A DNA stretch of 64,000 bases from Bacteriovorax sp. PP10 (GTDB lineage Bacteria; Bdellovibrionota; Bacteriovoracia; Bacteriovoracales; Bacteriovoracaceae), in contig NZ_JAYGJQ010000003.1 of assembly GCF_035013165.1 (NCBI RefSeq), positions 372,001 to 436,000 on the forward strand, read 5' to 3'. The notes below the pieces were generated by a model, which saw only the letters and a program-made list of their open reading frames with translations, had not been told where the DNA came from and made no database searches. Positions 33,852-42,625 of this stretch are shown here, one piece after another (position 1 is the first letter of the stretch; the number at the start of each line of letters is the position of its first letter). Position numbers and translations under genes: made by a program.

Positions 33852-34223
33852 TTAATGGGGCATTTTAGCCATCTCAGCACAGCTATCTGCACATTTTCGA
33901 CAAGCCTCAATACATTCTTTCATGCTTGAATCGCCAAGTGCTTCACAACTATCAGCACATTCAGTGCAAACTTTAGAGCACACACCACAAACATCTGAAT
34001 GAAACTTTGAATTCAGCATCATAAACTTTGCCGAAGTATTGCAAATTTCTGCGCATGACTTCAATAGTGCGAGATGATTAGAATCCTTATGCCCTATTTC
34101 CGTAAAACATCTTGTTAATGTTTCCTCGCAAATTTTAAAACAACTAAGACAATTTTGAATACATTGATCCATTTCAGGATTTTTTTGTTTTTTTGAATTC
34201 GTTTCCGTTTGTTGAACTTGCAT
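33852..34223 (-). CDS. Cytosolic Csp-type copper-storage four-helix bundle
   Basis: 123 residues with 16 Cys arranged in CxxxC and CxxC helices (DQCIQNCLSCFKIC; LLKSCAEIC; CGVCSKVCTECADSC; CIEACRKCADSC), the pattern of Csp proteins (formerly DUF326) that store many Cu(I) ions inside a four-helix bundle. No Tat or Sec signal is present, so it is probably a cytosolic Csp3-like protein. The first 20 residues are polar. It is monocistronic, beside the YncE-like gene transcribed divergently. Confidence 0.9.
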   Translation of the reverse strand: MQVQQTETNSKKQKNPEMDQCIQNCLSCFKICEETLTRCFTEIGHKDSNHLALLKSCAEICNTSAKFMMLNSKFHSDVCGVCSKVCTECADSCEALGDSSMKECIEACRKCADSCAEMAKMPH

Positions 34224-34352
34224 AATTATCTCCTATATTAAGTTTTGTTGGTTTCAATATTGCAAGTCTTAGTCCAAGAAGTTACTTGGCAAACCAAATT
34301 ACAATTCAACAAAGTCAATTTTACAATTTTGTTTTTATATGGAGATACTGTG

Positions 34353-35441
34353 ATGAAATATAGGAAAATTAATTTACTAGTCATACAAAAACTAAAAAAC
34401 TTTATTATTTTTGTAGTTGTATTCACAATCGTAAATGCGCTTGCAAATGATAAGAGTATCGAAGGCAGCGTGTGGGTAGCGAACGAAGATGACAATAGTA
34501 TAACAATTATTAATGCTAGAAATAATAAAGTACTCACTACACTTACGGAAATTGAAAGCCCTCATAATCTGCAAGTCTCACCGGATAATAAAACCGTTTG
34601 GATAGTCAGTGGTCATAAGGCCTTAGCAATCGCCGTCGATGTTAAGACATATGCTCTCAAAGGAGTTGTGGCCACAGGGAAAATGCCTGCACACATAATC
34701 ATTTCACCAGATGGAAAAAGTGTTTACGTGACAAACGGCGAAGATAATTCTGTCTCGATAATCGATGTAAGGACAATGAAGGCAATTTCAACAATCCCTA
34801 CTGGTAAGCAACCGCATGGATTGCGCACTAGTCCTGATGGCAAATGGATCTATGTCGCGAATGCAAGTGGTACAACAATTAGTGTTATTGAAACAGCTTC
34901 AAATAAAAAAATTGCTGACATTGAAGTTGGAAAAAAACCCGTGCAAGTAGGGTTTTCACCTGATGGAAAGTATGCATATGTTTCATTAAATGCAGAGAAT
35001 GTTTTAGCAAAAATTGATGTTTCTAGTAAAAAAACAATCGCAAAAGTAGCTGTAGGTGTAGGGCCAATTCAAGTTTTTGTTAGTCCAAATAATAAATATA
35101 TATTAGTGGCCAATCAAGGAACTGAACAAAACCCAAGTACAACTACTAGCATTGTCGATATTAAAACGTTTACTGTTGTAAAAACTGTAAATACAGGCAA
35201 GGGAGCACACGGTGTTGTGATTGAATCCTTAAGTCGATTTGCATACATCACTAACATGTATGAAAACACGATTGCGATCCTTGATCTTAAAACACTCAAA
35301 ATTGTGGCATCTACTCCTACCGGGATCAAGCCTAATGGAATTAGTTATTCACGATATACGCCGACTGCTACCTCATCATCCAATATTGCAATTAAATTAC
35401 CTGAGATGAAATCATCGAATGAAATAAATATGAAACACTAA
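34353..35441 (+). CDS. YncE-like seven-bladed beta-propeller, secreted
   Basis: 362 residues from the ATG at 34353 with RBS GGAG; upstream in-frame ATG lacks one. Signal peptide with a long polar N-region. At least seven YVTN-like repeats: VWVANEDDNSITIINARNNKVLTTL; VYVTNGEDNSVSIIDVRTMKAISTI; IYVANASGTTISVIETASNKK; ILVANQGTEQNP; AYITNMYENTIAILDLKTLKI (each a blade). Such propellers bind ligands or are redox-enzyme partners; function here unknown. It is located in the copper island. Confidence 0.85.
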   Translation: MKYRKINLLVIQKLKNFIIFVVVFTIVNALANDKSIEGSVWVANEDDNSITIINARNNKVLTTLTEIESPHNLQVSPDNKTVWIVSGHKALAIAVDVKTYALKGVVATGKMPAHIIISPDGKSVYVTNGEDNSVSIIDVRTMKAISTIPTGKQPHGLRTSPDGKWIYVANASGTTISVIETASNKKIADIEVGKKPVQVGFSPDGKYAYVSLNAENVLAKIDVSSKKTIAKVAVGVGPIQVFVSPNNKYILVANQGTEQNPSTTTSIVDIKTFTVVKTVNTGKGAHGVVIESLSRFAYITNMYENTIAILDLKTLKIVASTPTGIKPNGISYSRYTPTATSSSNIAIKLPEMKSSNEINMKH

Positions 35442-35480
35442 CTATCCTTTCCTAATGAATGGATCAAAATTGGAGATAAA

Positions 35481-35765
35481 ATGAAAATAGGAAATTTAAA
35501 CCACCTACACTTGAAGCTTGCTTTTGCACTTGCGATACTGTTCTCATCCATTACATTTTCCGCTGACAAAGAAATGAATAAAATGAATAAAATGAATGGA
35601 ATGGAAACCAAAAATATGGATATGAATAAAATGCATACGATGATGAAAGAATGCATGGCAAAGCAAGAAGACGATAAAATGTGCCATAAAGAAATTATGG
35701 AGAAATGTGAAAAAGGAATGAGTATGAATAAATGTAAAGACTTGATGAACAATATGAAAAAATAA
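35481..35765 (+). CDS. Secreted Met/Cys-rich small protein, likely copper-binding
   Basis: 94 residues with a signal peptide ending TFSA. The mature part is roughly one-quarter Met (KEMNKMNKMNGMETKNMDMNKMHTMMKECM), with four Cys (MKECMAK, KMCHKE, EKCEKG, NKCKDL). Met-rich unstructured peptides bind Cu(I). A related protein is at 41053-41373, sharing MNKM/TKMN, MMKxCM and KMC segments. It starts 39 bases after the propeller gene. Confidence 0.75.
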   Translation: MKIGNLNHLHLKLAFALAILFSSITFSADKEMNKMNKMNGMETKNMDMNKMHTMMKECMAKQEDDKMCHKEIMEKCEKGMSMNKCKDLMNNMKK

Positions 35766-35876
35766 TTTTAGCAATTTTGAATAATAGGAATGAAATAAAG
35801 AAGTTCTGTGTTTCCATTATTCAAGGATAATTAGAAAACAATGGCATCTCACTATTGAATTATTAGTTGCAAATTG

Positions 35877-35888
35877 TGATGTACATCA
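35877..35888. promoter_or_regulatory. CRP/FNR-like palindrome upstream of the copper ATPase
   Basis: TGATGTACATCA, a perfect palindrome with TGAT-N4-ATCA halves, 68 bases before the start at 35956. A TATAAA (35909-35914) lies about 30 bases beyond the site centre, close to class II activation spacing. Similar sites occur at 41467 and 42524. Confidence 0.5.
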
Positions 35889-35955
35889 TAGTTTTATAAA
35901 TATTATTCTATAAAATTAAAAATCACTGCAAGTTTGCACTTATTTAGGAATTTAA

Positions 35956-38121
35956 ATGGAAGCTCATCTACCTCATAATCATATTCACCATAAATCAGTT
36001 TCACAAAGTAATTTAGAATACACTTGCCCCATGCACTCCCAGATTCGCCAAGTTGGCCCAGGTAATTGTCCTATCTGTGGGATGGTACTCGAACCAGTAG
36101 AAATCCAAAACGGTGAGGAAGATAATACAGAATATCTTTCGATGCTTAAAAGATTCTTCGTCAGCGCTGTTTTAAGTTTGCCACTTCTTTTTATAACAAT
36201 GGGTGGACGACATTTTATTCATCAAGCTGGTTTAATCCAAAATATGAAATGGATAGAAGTTATTCTCGCTACCCCTGTCGTTTTATGGGGTGGATGGCCC
36301 TTCTTCGTTAAATTTTGGCAGTCTCTAAAAAACAAAAGTTTGAATATGTTTACTCTAATTGGACTCGGAACCGGTGTGGCCTATGGATATAGCTTAATTG
36401 CTGTTTTTTTTCCTAAAATTTTTCCAGATTCATTTAAAGATTCCATGACTGGAGAAGTCGGACTCTATTTTGAAGCAGCAGCAGTGATCGTTACACTTAT
36501 CCTACTTGGACAAGTTTTAGAACTAAAAGCTCGAGACCGGACAAGTGCTGCCATTAAATCTTTATTAGGACTTTCACCTAAAACAGCAAGGCGAATTAAT
36601 GGTGATGGAGCGGAAGTTGATATTCCTCTTGAGCAAGTTGCTATTAACGATCAGCTTCGTGTCAGGCCGGGAGAAAAAATTCCAGTGGACGGTGTTGTTA
36701 TATCCGGGCAATCATCTGTCGATGAATCAATGGTATCGGGTGAGCCGGTACCAGTAGAAAAAACACCTGGTGCAAAAGTGTTGGGAGCTACCATGAATGC
36801 CACTGGTAGTTTCATAATGAAAGCAGAAAAAATTGGAAAGGACACTCTGCTTGCCCAAATTGTTCAAATGGTCTCAGAGGCACAACGCTCTCGTGCACCA
36901 ATTCAAAAACTCGCCGACACCGTATCAGGATACTTTGTTCCAATTGTTATCCTTATCGCAATTATTACAGGAATTATTTGGGGCCTAGTTGGTCCTGATC
37001 CAAAACTAGCACACGCCATTGTTAATGCAGTTGCAGTACTTATCATCGCATGCCCTTGCGCTCTGGGGCTTGCAACACCAATGTCAATCATGGTTGCAAC
37101 TGGACGTGGAGCAAGCATGGGAGTTCTCTTCAAAAATGCAGAGGCCATTGAACAAATGAGGAAAGTTGACACTCTTGTGGTTGATAAAACCGGAACACTG
37201 ACAGTTGGAAAACCAAAACTGATTATAGTTAAAAGTGTAGGTACTTTGAGCGACAATGAACTACTTTCCCTTGCTGCTAGTCTTGAAAAAGCAAGTGAGC
37301 ATCCACTTGCAACGGCCATCGTGGCAGGAGCGATGGAAAAAAAAGTTGCTCTTGTTGAAGTTACGGGATTTTCTTCTATTACCGGTAAAGGACTTCTCGC
37401 TCAAATAGGTAATCAAAAAATTGCCGTTGGAAATAAGGCCTTAATGGAAGATCTTTCTATTAACTATCAAAACTTTGAAAAAGAAATGGATTTACTTCGA
37501 GAGGATGGCCAGACAGTTATGTTCGTAGCTATTGATAATAAATTTGCGGGGTTTCTGGGTGTCATCGACCCAATAAAAGAGACCAGCCAAATTGCTATTA
37601 AAACTCTCCAAGATCTTGGAATAAAAATTGTTATGATTACTGGAGATAATGCAAAAACAGCACAAGCAGTTATGAGAAAAATTGGAGTTGATTCTTTTTT
37701 CGCGGATGTATTGCCTCAAAAGAAAGCTGAGATTATAAAAACTATGCAGAAAGAAGGGAAGTTTGTAGCGATGGCCGGAGATGGAATCAACGATGCACCA
37801 GCACTGGCACAAGCTCAAGTTGGCATTGCAATGGGTACAGGAACTGACGTTGCGATGAATAGTGCTGGAGTGACTTTGTTAAAAGGAGATCTCATGGGAA
37901 TAGTCAGGGCCCGCTCATTGAGCGAATCCACCCTTAAAAATATCAAACAAAATCTTTTTTTTGCTTTTATATATAACGTTATTGGCGTCCCCGTCGCGGC
38001 CGGTGTTCTCTATCCTTTTTTTGGAATTCTTTTAAATCCCATGATAGCTGCGGCCGCAATGAGTTTAAGCTCTGTATCCGTAATCGTAAATGCGTTGAGG
38101 TTAAAATCCACTAAGATTTAA
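35956..38121 (+). CDS. Copper P1B-type ATPase with N-terminal HMBD (SilP/CopB type)
   Basis: 721 residues. N-terminal His-rich start (HNHIHH), then [18 protein letters not shown] (23-43), the HMBD (YHS-like heavy-metal-binding) domain instead of HMA domains. Then eight membrane helices, SGEP (261-264), CPC (366-368, copper-translocating), DKTGTLT with phospho-Asp410, SEHPLA and [10 protein letters not shown]. It exports Cu(I)/Ag(I) from the cytoplasm using ATP. A CRP/FNR-like site lies upstream. It is the second copper ATPase of the island, beside copA at 42626. Confidence 0.92.
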   Translation: MEAHLPHNHIHHKSVSQSNLEYTCPMHSQIRQVGPGNCPICGMVLEPVEIQNGEEDNTEYLSMLKRFFVSAVLSLPLLFITMGGRHFIHQAGLIQNMKWIEVILATPVVLWGGWPFFVKFWQSLKNKSLNMFTLIGLGTGVAYGYSLIAVFFPKIFPDSFKDSMTGEVGLYFEAAAVIVTLILLGQVLELKARDRTSAAIKSLLGLSPKTARRINGDGAEVDIPLEQVAINDQLRVRPGEKIPVDGVVISGQSSVDESMVSGEPVPVEKTPGAKVLGATMNATGSFIMKAEKIGKDTLLAQIVQMVSEAQRSRAPIQKLADTVSGYFVPIVILIAIITGIIWGLVGPDPKLAHAIVNAVAVLIIACPCALGLATPMSIMVATGRGASMGVLFKNAEAIEQMRKVDTLVVDKTGTLTVGKPKLIIVKSVGTLSDNELLSLAASLEKASEHPLATAIVAGAMEKKVALVEVTGFSSITGKGLLAQIGNQKIAVGNKALMEDLSINYQNFEKEMDLLREDGQTVMFVAIDNKFAGFLGVIDPIKETSQIAIKTLQDLGIKIVMITGDNAKTAQAVMRKIGVDSFFADVLPQKKAEIIKTMQKEGKFVAMAGDGINDAPALAQAQVGIAMGTGTDVAMNSAGVTLLKGDLMGIVRARSLSESTLKNIKQNLFFAFIYNVIGVPVAAGVLYPFFGILLNPMIAAAAMSLSSVSVIVNALRLKSTKI

Positions 38122-38135
38122 GAATATAATCTTCG

Positions 38136-38810
38136 TTAATGTTTTGGCTCAAGGGTTTTATGTGATCCCTTGAGCTCTCCTAGATGTGGAAAAAATCGTG
38201 GAGTCACTTGTGCATATTTTCTGTAAGCATCTCCAAACTCAAGCTCAACGTCCTTTTCTTCTCTAATAGAAAGTCGAACATAAGTCCAAACCAAGATAGG
38301 AAACATAATTAGAGTCACCAAGGTCGGCCACTGAAATAAAAATCCAATCATAACTAATACGAAGCCAACATATTGTGGATGGCGTACATGTTGATAGGGA
38401 CCGTTCGTGGCAAGTGTGCCTGCCTTTTGCGCCTTATAGAGTACCTGCCATGATGTTGATAGAAGCCAAAACCCTGCAACGATGAATATAGTGCTCACGA
38501 TATGGAGAATATTAAAGTGAGGATCTCCTTTGAGACCAAGTAATGTATGTAGCAAGTGCCCACTATCGTGAGTGAAAAAATCGATTTGTGGATATTGCTT
38601 GGAAAGCCATCCCGATAGAAGATAAATTGTTAATGGAAACCCATACATCTCTGCAAAGAGTGCAACAATAAAAGCGGAGAATGTACTAAATGTTCGCCAG
38701 TCTCTCTTGCTATGTGGTTTAAAAAAACCAAAAGCAAAGAAAATAAAAATAAGTGCATTGATAAGGGCGATGCCCCAAAGCCCATAAGCTGATCCCGCCG
38801 AGTGGTTCAT
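38136..38810 (-). CDS. ICMT/NnrU-like membrane methyltransferase-family protein
   Basis: 224 residues, five or more hydrophobic helices. The C-terminal half has the isoprenylcysteine-methyltransferase/PEMT-like signature GPYQHVRHPQYVGF, then YVRLSIREEKDVELEFGDAYRKYAQVTPRFFP. Such proteins often accompany copper ATPases in mobile metal islands; the substrate is unknown. It overlaps the DUF2933 gene upstream by four bases. It is convergent with the ATPase, 14 bases away, with no obvious terminator. Confidence 0.8.
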   Translation of the reverse strand: MNHSAGSAYGLWGIALINALIFIFFAFGFFKPHSKRDWRTFSTFSAFIVALFAEMYGFPLTIYLLSGWLSKQYPQIDFFTHDSGHLLHTLLGLKGDPHFNILHIVSTIFIVAGFWLLSTSWQVLYKAQKAGTLATNGPYQHVRHPQYVGFVLVMIGFLFQWPTLVTLIMFPILVWTYVRLSIREEKDVELEFGDAYRKYAQVTPRFFPHLGELKGSHKTLEPKH

Positions 38811-39055
38811 GATTTATTTTCCTCTGTTGGTTTTTGTCTATTGTTATGATGATGGTGCCCACCATGCATGAAAACATGCATCAGAAGGCAGGATGCGAAT
38901 ATAAAATATGGAAGATACGAAATGATATGCTCACGATGTTCTGTGAGCAAATAATAGGCTATAACGACAAGTGCTACATAGCTTATCCAGCGATGCCTTT
39001 TAAACCAGGATTCGTAATTTTGATTTGCTCCTTGATCATGCTTATGTATTTCCAT
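38807..39055 (-). CDS. DUF2933-type small membrane protein
   Basis: 82 residues: a short polar N-terminus with a HK-HDQG His pair, two hydrophobic helices (WISYVALVVIAYYLL; IISYLPYFIFASCLLMHVF), then MHGGHHHHN at the end. This size and the C-terminal His run fit DUF2933 proteins of metal loci. It overlaps the ICMT-like gene, with which it forms a conserved pair. Confidence 0.7.
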   Translation of the reverse strand: MEIHKHDQGANQNYESWFKRHRWISYVALVVIAYYLLTEHREHIISYLPYFIFASCLLMHVFMHGGHHHHNNRQKPTEENKS

Positions 39056-39316
39056 TTCATCTCCTATCTAATATCTGGCCACATACGAGAGTTCCTTTAA
39101 TATTCTAAATTCATCAAAAATCTTCTTGCTCAAAAAAGTCCCACTACTGAGGCACTTTGTCTCAACATCATCCATGTCTTAAATAAAGTAGATACATAAA
39201 CACGAATGAACTTCATACCTGCAGGGAGTATGCCAAATGGCCTTGATCTTGCTCAGTATTATATGGTTGTTTGATTTTCAAAAAATAAAAAATGGAATTT
39301 GATCGGTACACAAAAA
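39056..39316. other. Intergenic region with no intact gene
   Basis: 261 bases between the DUF2933 gene and the pfkB-like fragment. No gene, RNA or strong hairpin seen. It may be scar DNA of the same rearrangement that left the fragment. Confidence 0.35.
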
Positions 39317-39400
39317 ATGAAAAATTATATCCTAACAATACCTCCTAACCCAGCACTCGATTTAGGTGGAGTTAAAGACAATCTGAAACGATTGGACTGA
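39317..39400 (+). pseudogene. N-terminal fragment of a PfkB-type phosphofructokinase gene
   Basis: 27 codons from the ATG read KNYILTIPPNPALDLGG then a short tail and TGA. ILT-PNPALD-G is the opening strand of PfkB-family sugar kinases (1-phosphofructokinase type). Nothing further of the kinase follows; the next gene starts immediately. It is best explained as a remnant left by rearrangement. It is short, so chance similarity is possible. Confidence 0.4.
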
Positions 39401-40303
39401 GTGAGGGTGAAGGCACGATTTCAATCGCGCGCTACAACCATATCACTTGGTATTGGTGTCGTCCTGATTTGGAGCACTTGTTTCGTCACGATAAAATTAT
39501 CTTCACTTGGTAATGAACCACTGACATTCGCCGCGATCCGTGCACTTCTTGCAGGGATTGTTTTATTGATCTTATCAACGCTAGGAGGTTGCTTAAAACC
39601 TCCTAGTAATACTTGGCCGTGGCTTGCAGTCAGTGCATTGACGGGAACTTCTTTAGCTTTGTGGGGAATGTTCGGAAGTGTACCTATTGAAGGATCGGTA
39701 ATCGCAAGTATTCTAGGTAACTCCCAGGCGATTTTAATCGCGCCTTTAGCCGTTATTTTCCTGAATGAAAAACAAACTTTATGGCGATGGATGTGTCTAG
39801 GCATTGGATTTTTAGGTCTTCTACTTGTCATCGTTGGAAAAAGTGAAGGTGTAGGCACACTAGGAGGCTCTCTGATCGCATTACTTGCATCCGTAGGACT
39901 TGCTATCAGTAGTCTTGTGGCCAAACGATTGAGCGGTCAAATGCACGCCTTGACTCTCACTACTTGGCAATTTCTTCTCGGCTCCATCCCACTAGTTGTT
40001 GCCGCGATAATTTTCGAGAGACCATATTATTTTAGACCAACAGACAAAGCACTTTGGAGTTTAATCTATTTGGCCGTCATTAGTTCGGCCGGAGGATCTT
40101 TTATTTGGAACTGGCTTTTAAAGAGAATCGACGTGACTTCACTTACTGCTCTAACAATGCTCGGTCCACCAACATCTCTCTTATTGGGTCTGTTTATTTT
40201 CGACGAACGAGTAACAATGATTCAATGGGCGGGCATTACAATCGCCTTAGTGAGTGTTACCTGTCTTCAATGGAGTGAAGACCCTTCACATCACGATCGA
40301 TAA
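39401..40303 (+). CDS. EamA/DMT-family transporter
   Basis: 300 residues starting at GTG (39401), with ten predicted helices in two EamA halves (LGIGVVLIWSTCFVTIKL; FVVTG-like repeats, including GGSFIWNWLLKRIDVTSLTALTMLGPPTSLLLGLFIFDE). Drug/metabolite transporter superfamily; substrate unknown. G+C is higher than most of the island. It directly follows the pfkB-like fragment, so its promoter or start may have been altered by that junction; no clear RBS precedes GTG. Confidence 0.75.
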   Translation: MRVKARFQSRATTISLGIGVVLIWSTCFVTIKLSSLGNEPLTFAAIRALLAGIVLLILSTLGGCLKPPSNTWPWLAVSALTGTSLALWGMFGSVPIEGSVIASILGNSQAILIAPLAVIFLNEKQTLWRWMCLGIGFLGLLLVIVGKSEGVGTLGGSLIALLASVGLAISSLVAKRLSGQMHALTLTTWQFLLGSIPLVVAAIIFERPYYFRPTDKALWSLIYLAVISSAGGSFIWNWLLKRIDVTSLTALTMLGPPTSLLLGLFIFDERVTMIQWAGITIALVSVTCLQWSEDPSHHDR

Positions 40304-40431
40304 CATTGCCACCATAAAGAGTCAGTTTTCAGATTTACTTTAATGGGAAAATCTATGTAAGTATAACCAGCGGCAGTTATATTATTCATAGAACTTTGAT
40401 ACCTTTAGTCTCCACCAAGGACATTAAGACC

Positions 40432-40863
40432 ATGAACGTAGTTAGAAAAAAATGCCACGCCTCAAGATGGATGTTTAGTACCAGCGGAGTCTGGCTAGTT
40501 GGTCTGGGATTTTATTTTATTGCCTTCAGGCCTCCACTTTTGCCGGAAGACCCGCGTTTCATGGGAGCGTCCCTCACTGAAATTCAGACAGCTCTACCTG
40601 GTCTTGAGAGTTGGTTGAAAAAAGTGTTCATCGTTATGGGCGGATTTATGGCGAGTACTGGTGTGCTCATTCTTTTTCTTGCTTCTATTGCTATACCGCA
40701 ACGATTGAAAGGTACGTCATGGGCCATCGCTTTATCTGGCGCATTGTCTGTTTTATTAATGAGTGCTATTAATTTTTCACTGCACTCCGATTTTAAATGG
40801 ATGTTATTAGTCCCCTCGATATTCTGGACAGTAGGTTTTGTCCTCTATCTCTTGGATCGCTAA
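40432..40863 (+). CDS. Small four-helix membrane protein, unknown
   Basis: 143 residues from the ATG at 40432 (AAGGA upstream). Four hydrophobic helices (WLVGLGFYFIAF; VFIVMGGFMASTGVLILF; WAIALSGALSVLLMSAINF; LLVPSIFWTVGFVLYLL). No family recognised with confidence. It follows the transporter gene by about 130 bases. Confidence 0.55.
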   Translation: MNVVRKKCHASRWMFSTSGVWLVGLGFYFIAFRPPLLPEDPRFMGASLTEIQTALPGLESWLKKVFIVMGGFMASTGVLILFLASIAIPQRLKGTSWAIALSGALSVLLMSAINFSLHSDFKWMLLVPSIFWTVGFVLYLLDR

Positions 40864-41052
40864 TAAATTATTAAATCACAAAGCTGATTCGAATAAATGC
40901 TTGATCATGCACTAATCGACAATGTGAAAAGACGCCAAGCAAGTTATTATTAACTTATTTCCCTCATCGATATATTCCTAAATTGTTATAAAAAATGATT
41001 TACTAAAGTTCTGTGTGCTACCTTTTTAATTCACCAGAAAGACTTGTGAGAC

Positions 41053-41373
41053 CTAATTTTTTTTACTCTTTTCTTTTTTCATTAATTTTTGATCGCACAT
41101 TTTGGCATCATTATGAATTTTCATGCAATCTTTCATCATTAGGTTCATTTTAGTCATTTCTTCCTTATTCATTACTCCATCTTTTCCTTCAAATTTCATA
41201 CCGTTCATTTCTTTGCTATTCATTTTCATATCAATATTTTTGTTAGGCATTGTCTTTGAATCAGGATGATGATCTTGGTGAGATTGATCAACGACTTCTT
41301 GTGAAAGAACTGAAATCGAGGTCAATCCCATAAGTGTAATTGCTGAAATACTTGTCAATAATTTTGCTTTCAT
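41053..41373 (-). CDS. Secreted Met-rich small protein (paralog of 35481-35765)
   Basis: 106 residues, signal peptide ending VLSQ. Mature region rich in Met, His, Lys and Asp (HQDHHPD, MKMNSKEMNGMKF, MTKMNLMMKDCMKIHNDAKMCDQK). It shares MMKxCM and KMC motifs with the peptide at 35481. It is likely a periplasmic Cu(I) scavenger. An FNR/CRP-like palindrome (41467-41478) lies 94 bases upstream. Confidence 0.7.
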   Translation of the reverse strand: MKAKLLTSISAITLMGLTSISVLSQEVVDQSHQDHHPDSKTMPNKNIDMKMNSKEMNGMKFEGKDGVMNKEEMTKMNLMMKDCMKIHNDAKMCDQKLMKKEKSKKN

Positions 41374-41466
41374 AAATAACTCCTAAGTTTATGCTTACTT
41401 TAAAATCAATTGAGATTATCAGGGATCTAGGATGAAAATGCTAATTAAAATATATTTATAAACTTA

Positions 41467-41478
41467 TGATTTAAATCA
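41467..41478. promoter_or_regulatory. CRP/FNR-like palindrome upstream of the Met-rich protein
   Basis: TGATTTAAATCA inside ATGATTTAAATCAT, a perfect palindrome. On the minus strand an A+T-rich TAATTA/TATATT-type -10 is found 20-30 bases downstream. Confidence 0.45.
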
Positions 41479-41646
41479 TATTCTCTAATTCTTATGCTTT
41501 AGCCATATAAAAAATAAGTCTAAGCTCTTATCACTATGATAGTTGGTGCTAAATTCAGCTTCGATTTTTAAAATTACGATATCAACTTTATAGAAATACA
41601 CTTCAGAACAATATCTAAATGTGATATCATTTCTTTTTTGAACAAG

Positions 41647-41904
41647 ATGGTGATTATGGATGTATTAATTTTATGTAAAGATTGCGGCGAACAGTTTGGC
41701 AATGATCGATCAAATGACAAAATAAATAAAATTTTAAAGCTAGCTAACTCATCTACAAAAACTTTACTGCAATTTTCTGAATGTATGGGAGTGTGTCCTG
41801 CTGGAAAATTTTGCACGGTCAGATTATTGAGTAATCAAATCAACTCAATGGAAAAAATTTCACTTTCGCCAGATGAAATATACAACATTTTTAGTAATAA
41901 ATAG
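41647..41904 (+). CDS. DUF1636-like small Cys-rich (ferredoxin-like) protein
   Basis: 85 residues if the ATG at 41647 is used; 41656 is also possible and no RBS decides. Cys residues are arranged as LCKDCGE, then about 40 residues later CMGVCPAGKFC, resembling DUF1636/thioredoxin-like [2Fe-2S] proteins. It probably binds a metal or cluster in the cytoplasm. It ends in a hairpin terminator at 41899-41922. Confidence 0.55.
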   Translation: MVIMDVLILCKDCGEQFGNDRSNDKINKILKLANSSTKTLLQFSECMGVCPAGKFCTVRLLSNQINSMEKISLSPDEIYNIFSNK

Positions 41905-41922
41905 CACTTCCCTGTGCTATTT
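41899..41922. terminator. Bidirectional stem-loop terminator
   Basis: AAATAGCAC, a six-base loop, GTGCTATTT, then a T-rich stretch. It lies between convergent genes ending at 41904 and 41928. Confidence 0.75.
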
Positions 41923-41927
41923 ACCTT

Positions 41928-42446
41928 TTAGAATGAAATACTCGTTACATCTTTAAGTTTAATTTCCTTGTCAAGCACGGCAACAAAGCAGTTTTTTAAA
42001 ATTTTTGCTTCGTCTTGTTCAGTTATAATCTCAGTCTTTCTTTCAACAGTCTCTCGCTTGTTCTTTGAAACTTGTTTAACGACTCTCGCCTCTCCTGCGA
42101 TTTTGGTATTGACAACTGTAGCTGTCCCTAGGATCTCAGTGTGCGTGGTTGGGAAAAATTTACTTGTTGAATGAAGCTCGTTGTGATGAAGAGTTATCTG
42201 TTGTCCTGCTTTAGGGAGAATGAATTCTTCAGTTTTCTCAAGCTCTGTACCTCTCCTATTATTCGAAAATTTTCTTGTATAGACCTCAACTTTTTGATCT
42301 GTTTTCACTTGATCATAATCTTTACAAATTATGAGTTTATTATTATTTAAAATTTCAGTAATTGTATGAAATGCATAAAGATTCGTTGGTAAAACAGTAA
42401 CTAAAAATGCCATTAGAAATGTATTTTTGATAATTTTTGATCGCAC
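41928..42446 (-). CDS. Secreted protein, unknown
   Basis: 172 residues with a signal peptide ending LYAF. Mature part is beta-rich with many Thr, Lys and Glu (YTRKFSNNRRGTELEKTEEF; VVNTKIAGEARVVKQVSKNKRETV) and two Cys. No family recognised. A CRP/FNR-like site lies about 80 bases upstream (42524-42535). Confidence 0.6.
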   Translation of the reverse strand: MRSKIIKNTFLMAFLVTVLPTNLYAFHTITEILNNNKLIICKDYDQVKTDQKVEVYTRKFSNNRRGTELEKTEEFILPKAGQQITLHHNELHSTSKFFPTTHTEILGTATVVNTKIAGEARVVKQVSKNKRETVERKTEIITEQDEAKILKNCFVAVLDKEIKLKDVTSISF

Positions 42447-42523
42447 GAATCCTCTCCTTGTTTAAGCTCTACTCTAAATTACTCTATATACGTTGGCTAA
42501 GTCAAAAACGTGACAACTTGCTT

Positions 42524-42535
42524 TGATTTGTATCA
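42524..42535. promoter_or_regulatory. CRP/FNR-like site between convergent-start genes
   Basis: TGATTTGTATCA, TGAT-N4-ATCA with an imperfect centre, lies 78 bases upstream of the gene ending its coding at 42446. It is the third of three such sites in this part of the island. Confidence 0.4.
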
Positions 42536-42625
42536 CTGACAATAGTTTTAGCTAGAGATCAAACTGAAACTAAAGACATGATGTAGAGATCGTAACACTG
42601 CAATCCTTTCGACATGTCCTTCTTA

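Noticed and set aside
35544-35774. Antisense frame rich in His and Phe opposite the Met-rich gene.
   Set aside because: It is produced by reading Met/Lys codons on the opposite strand and has no ribosome site.
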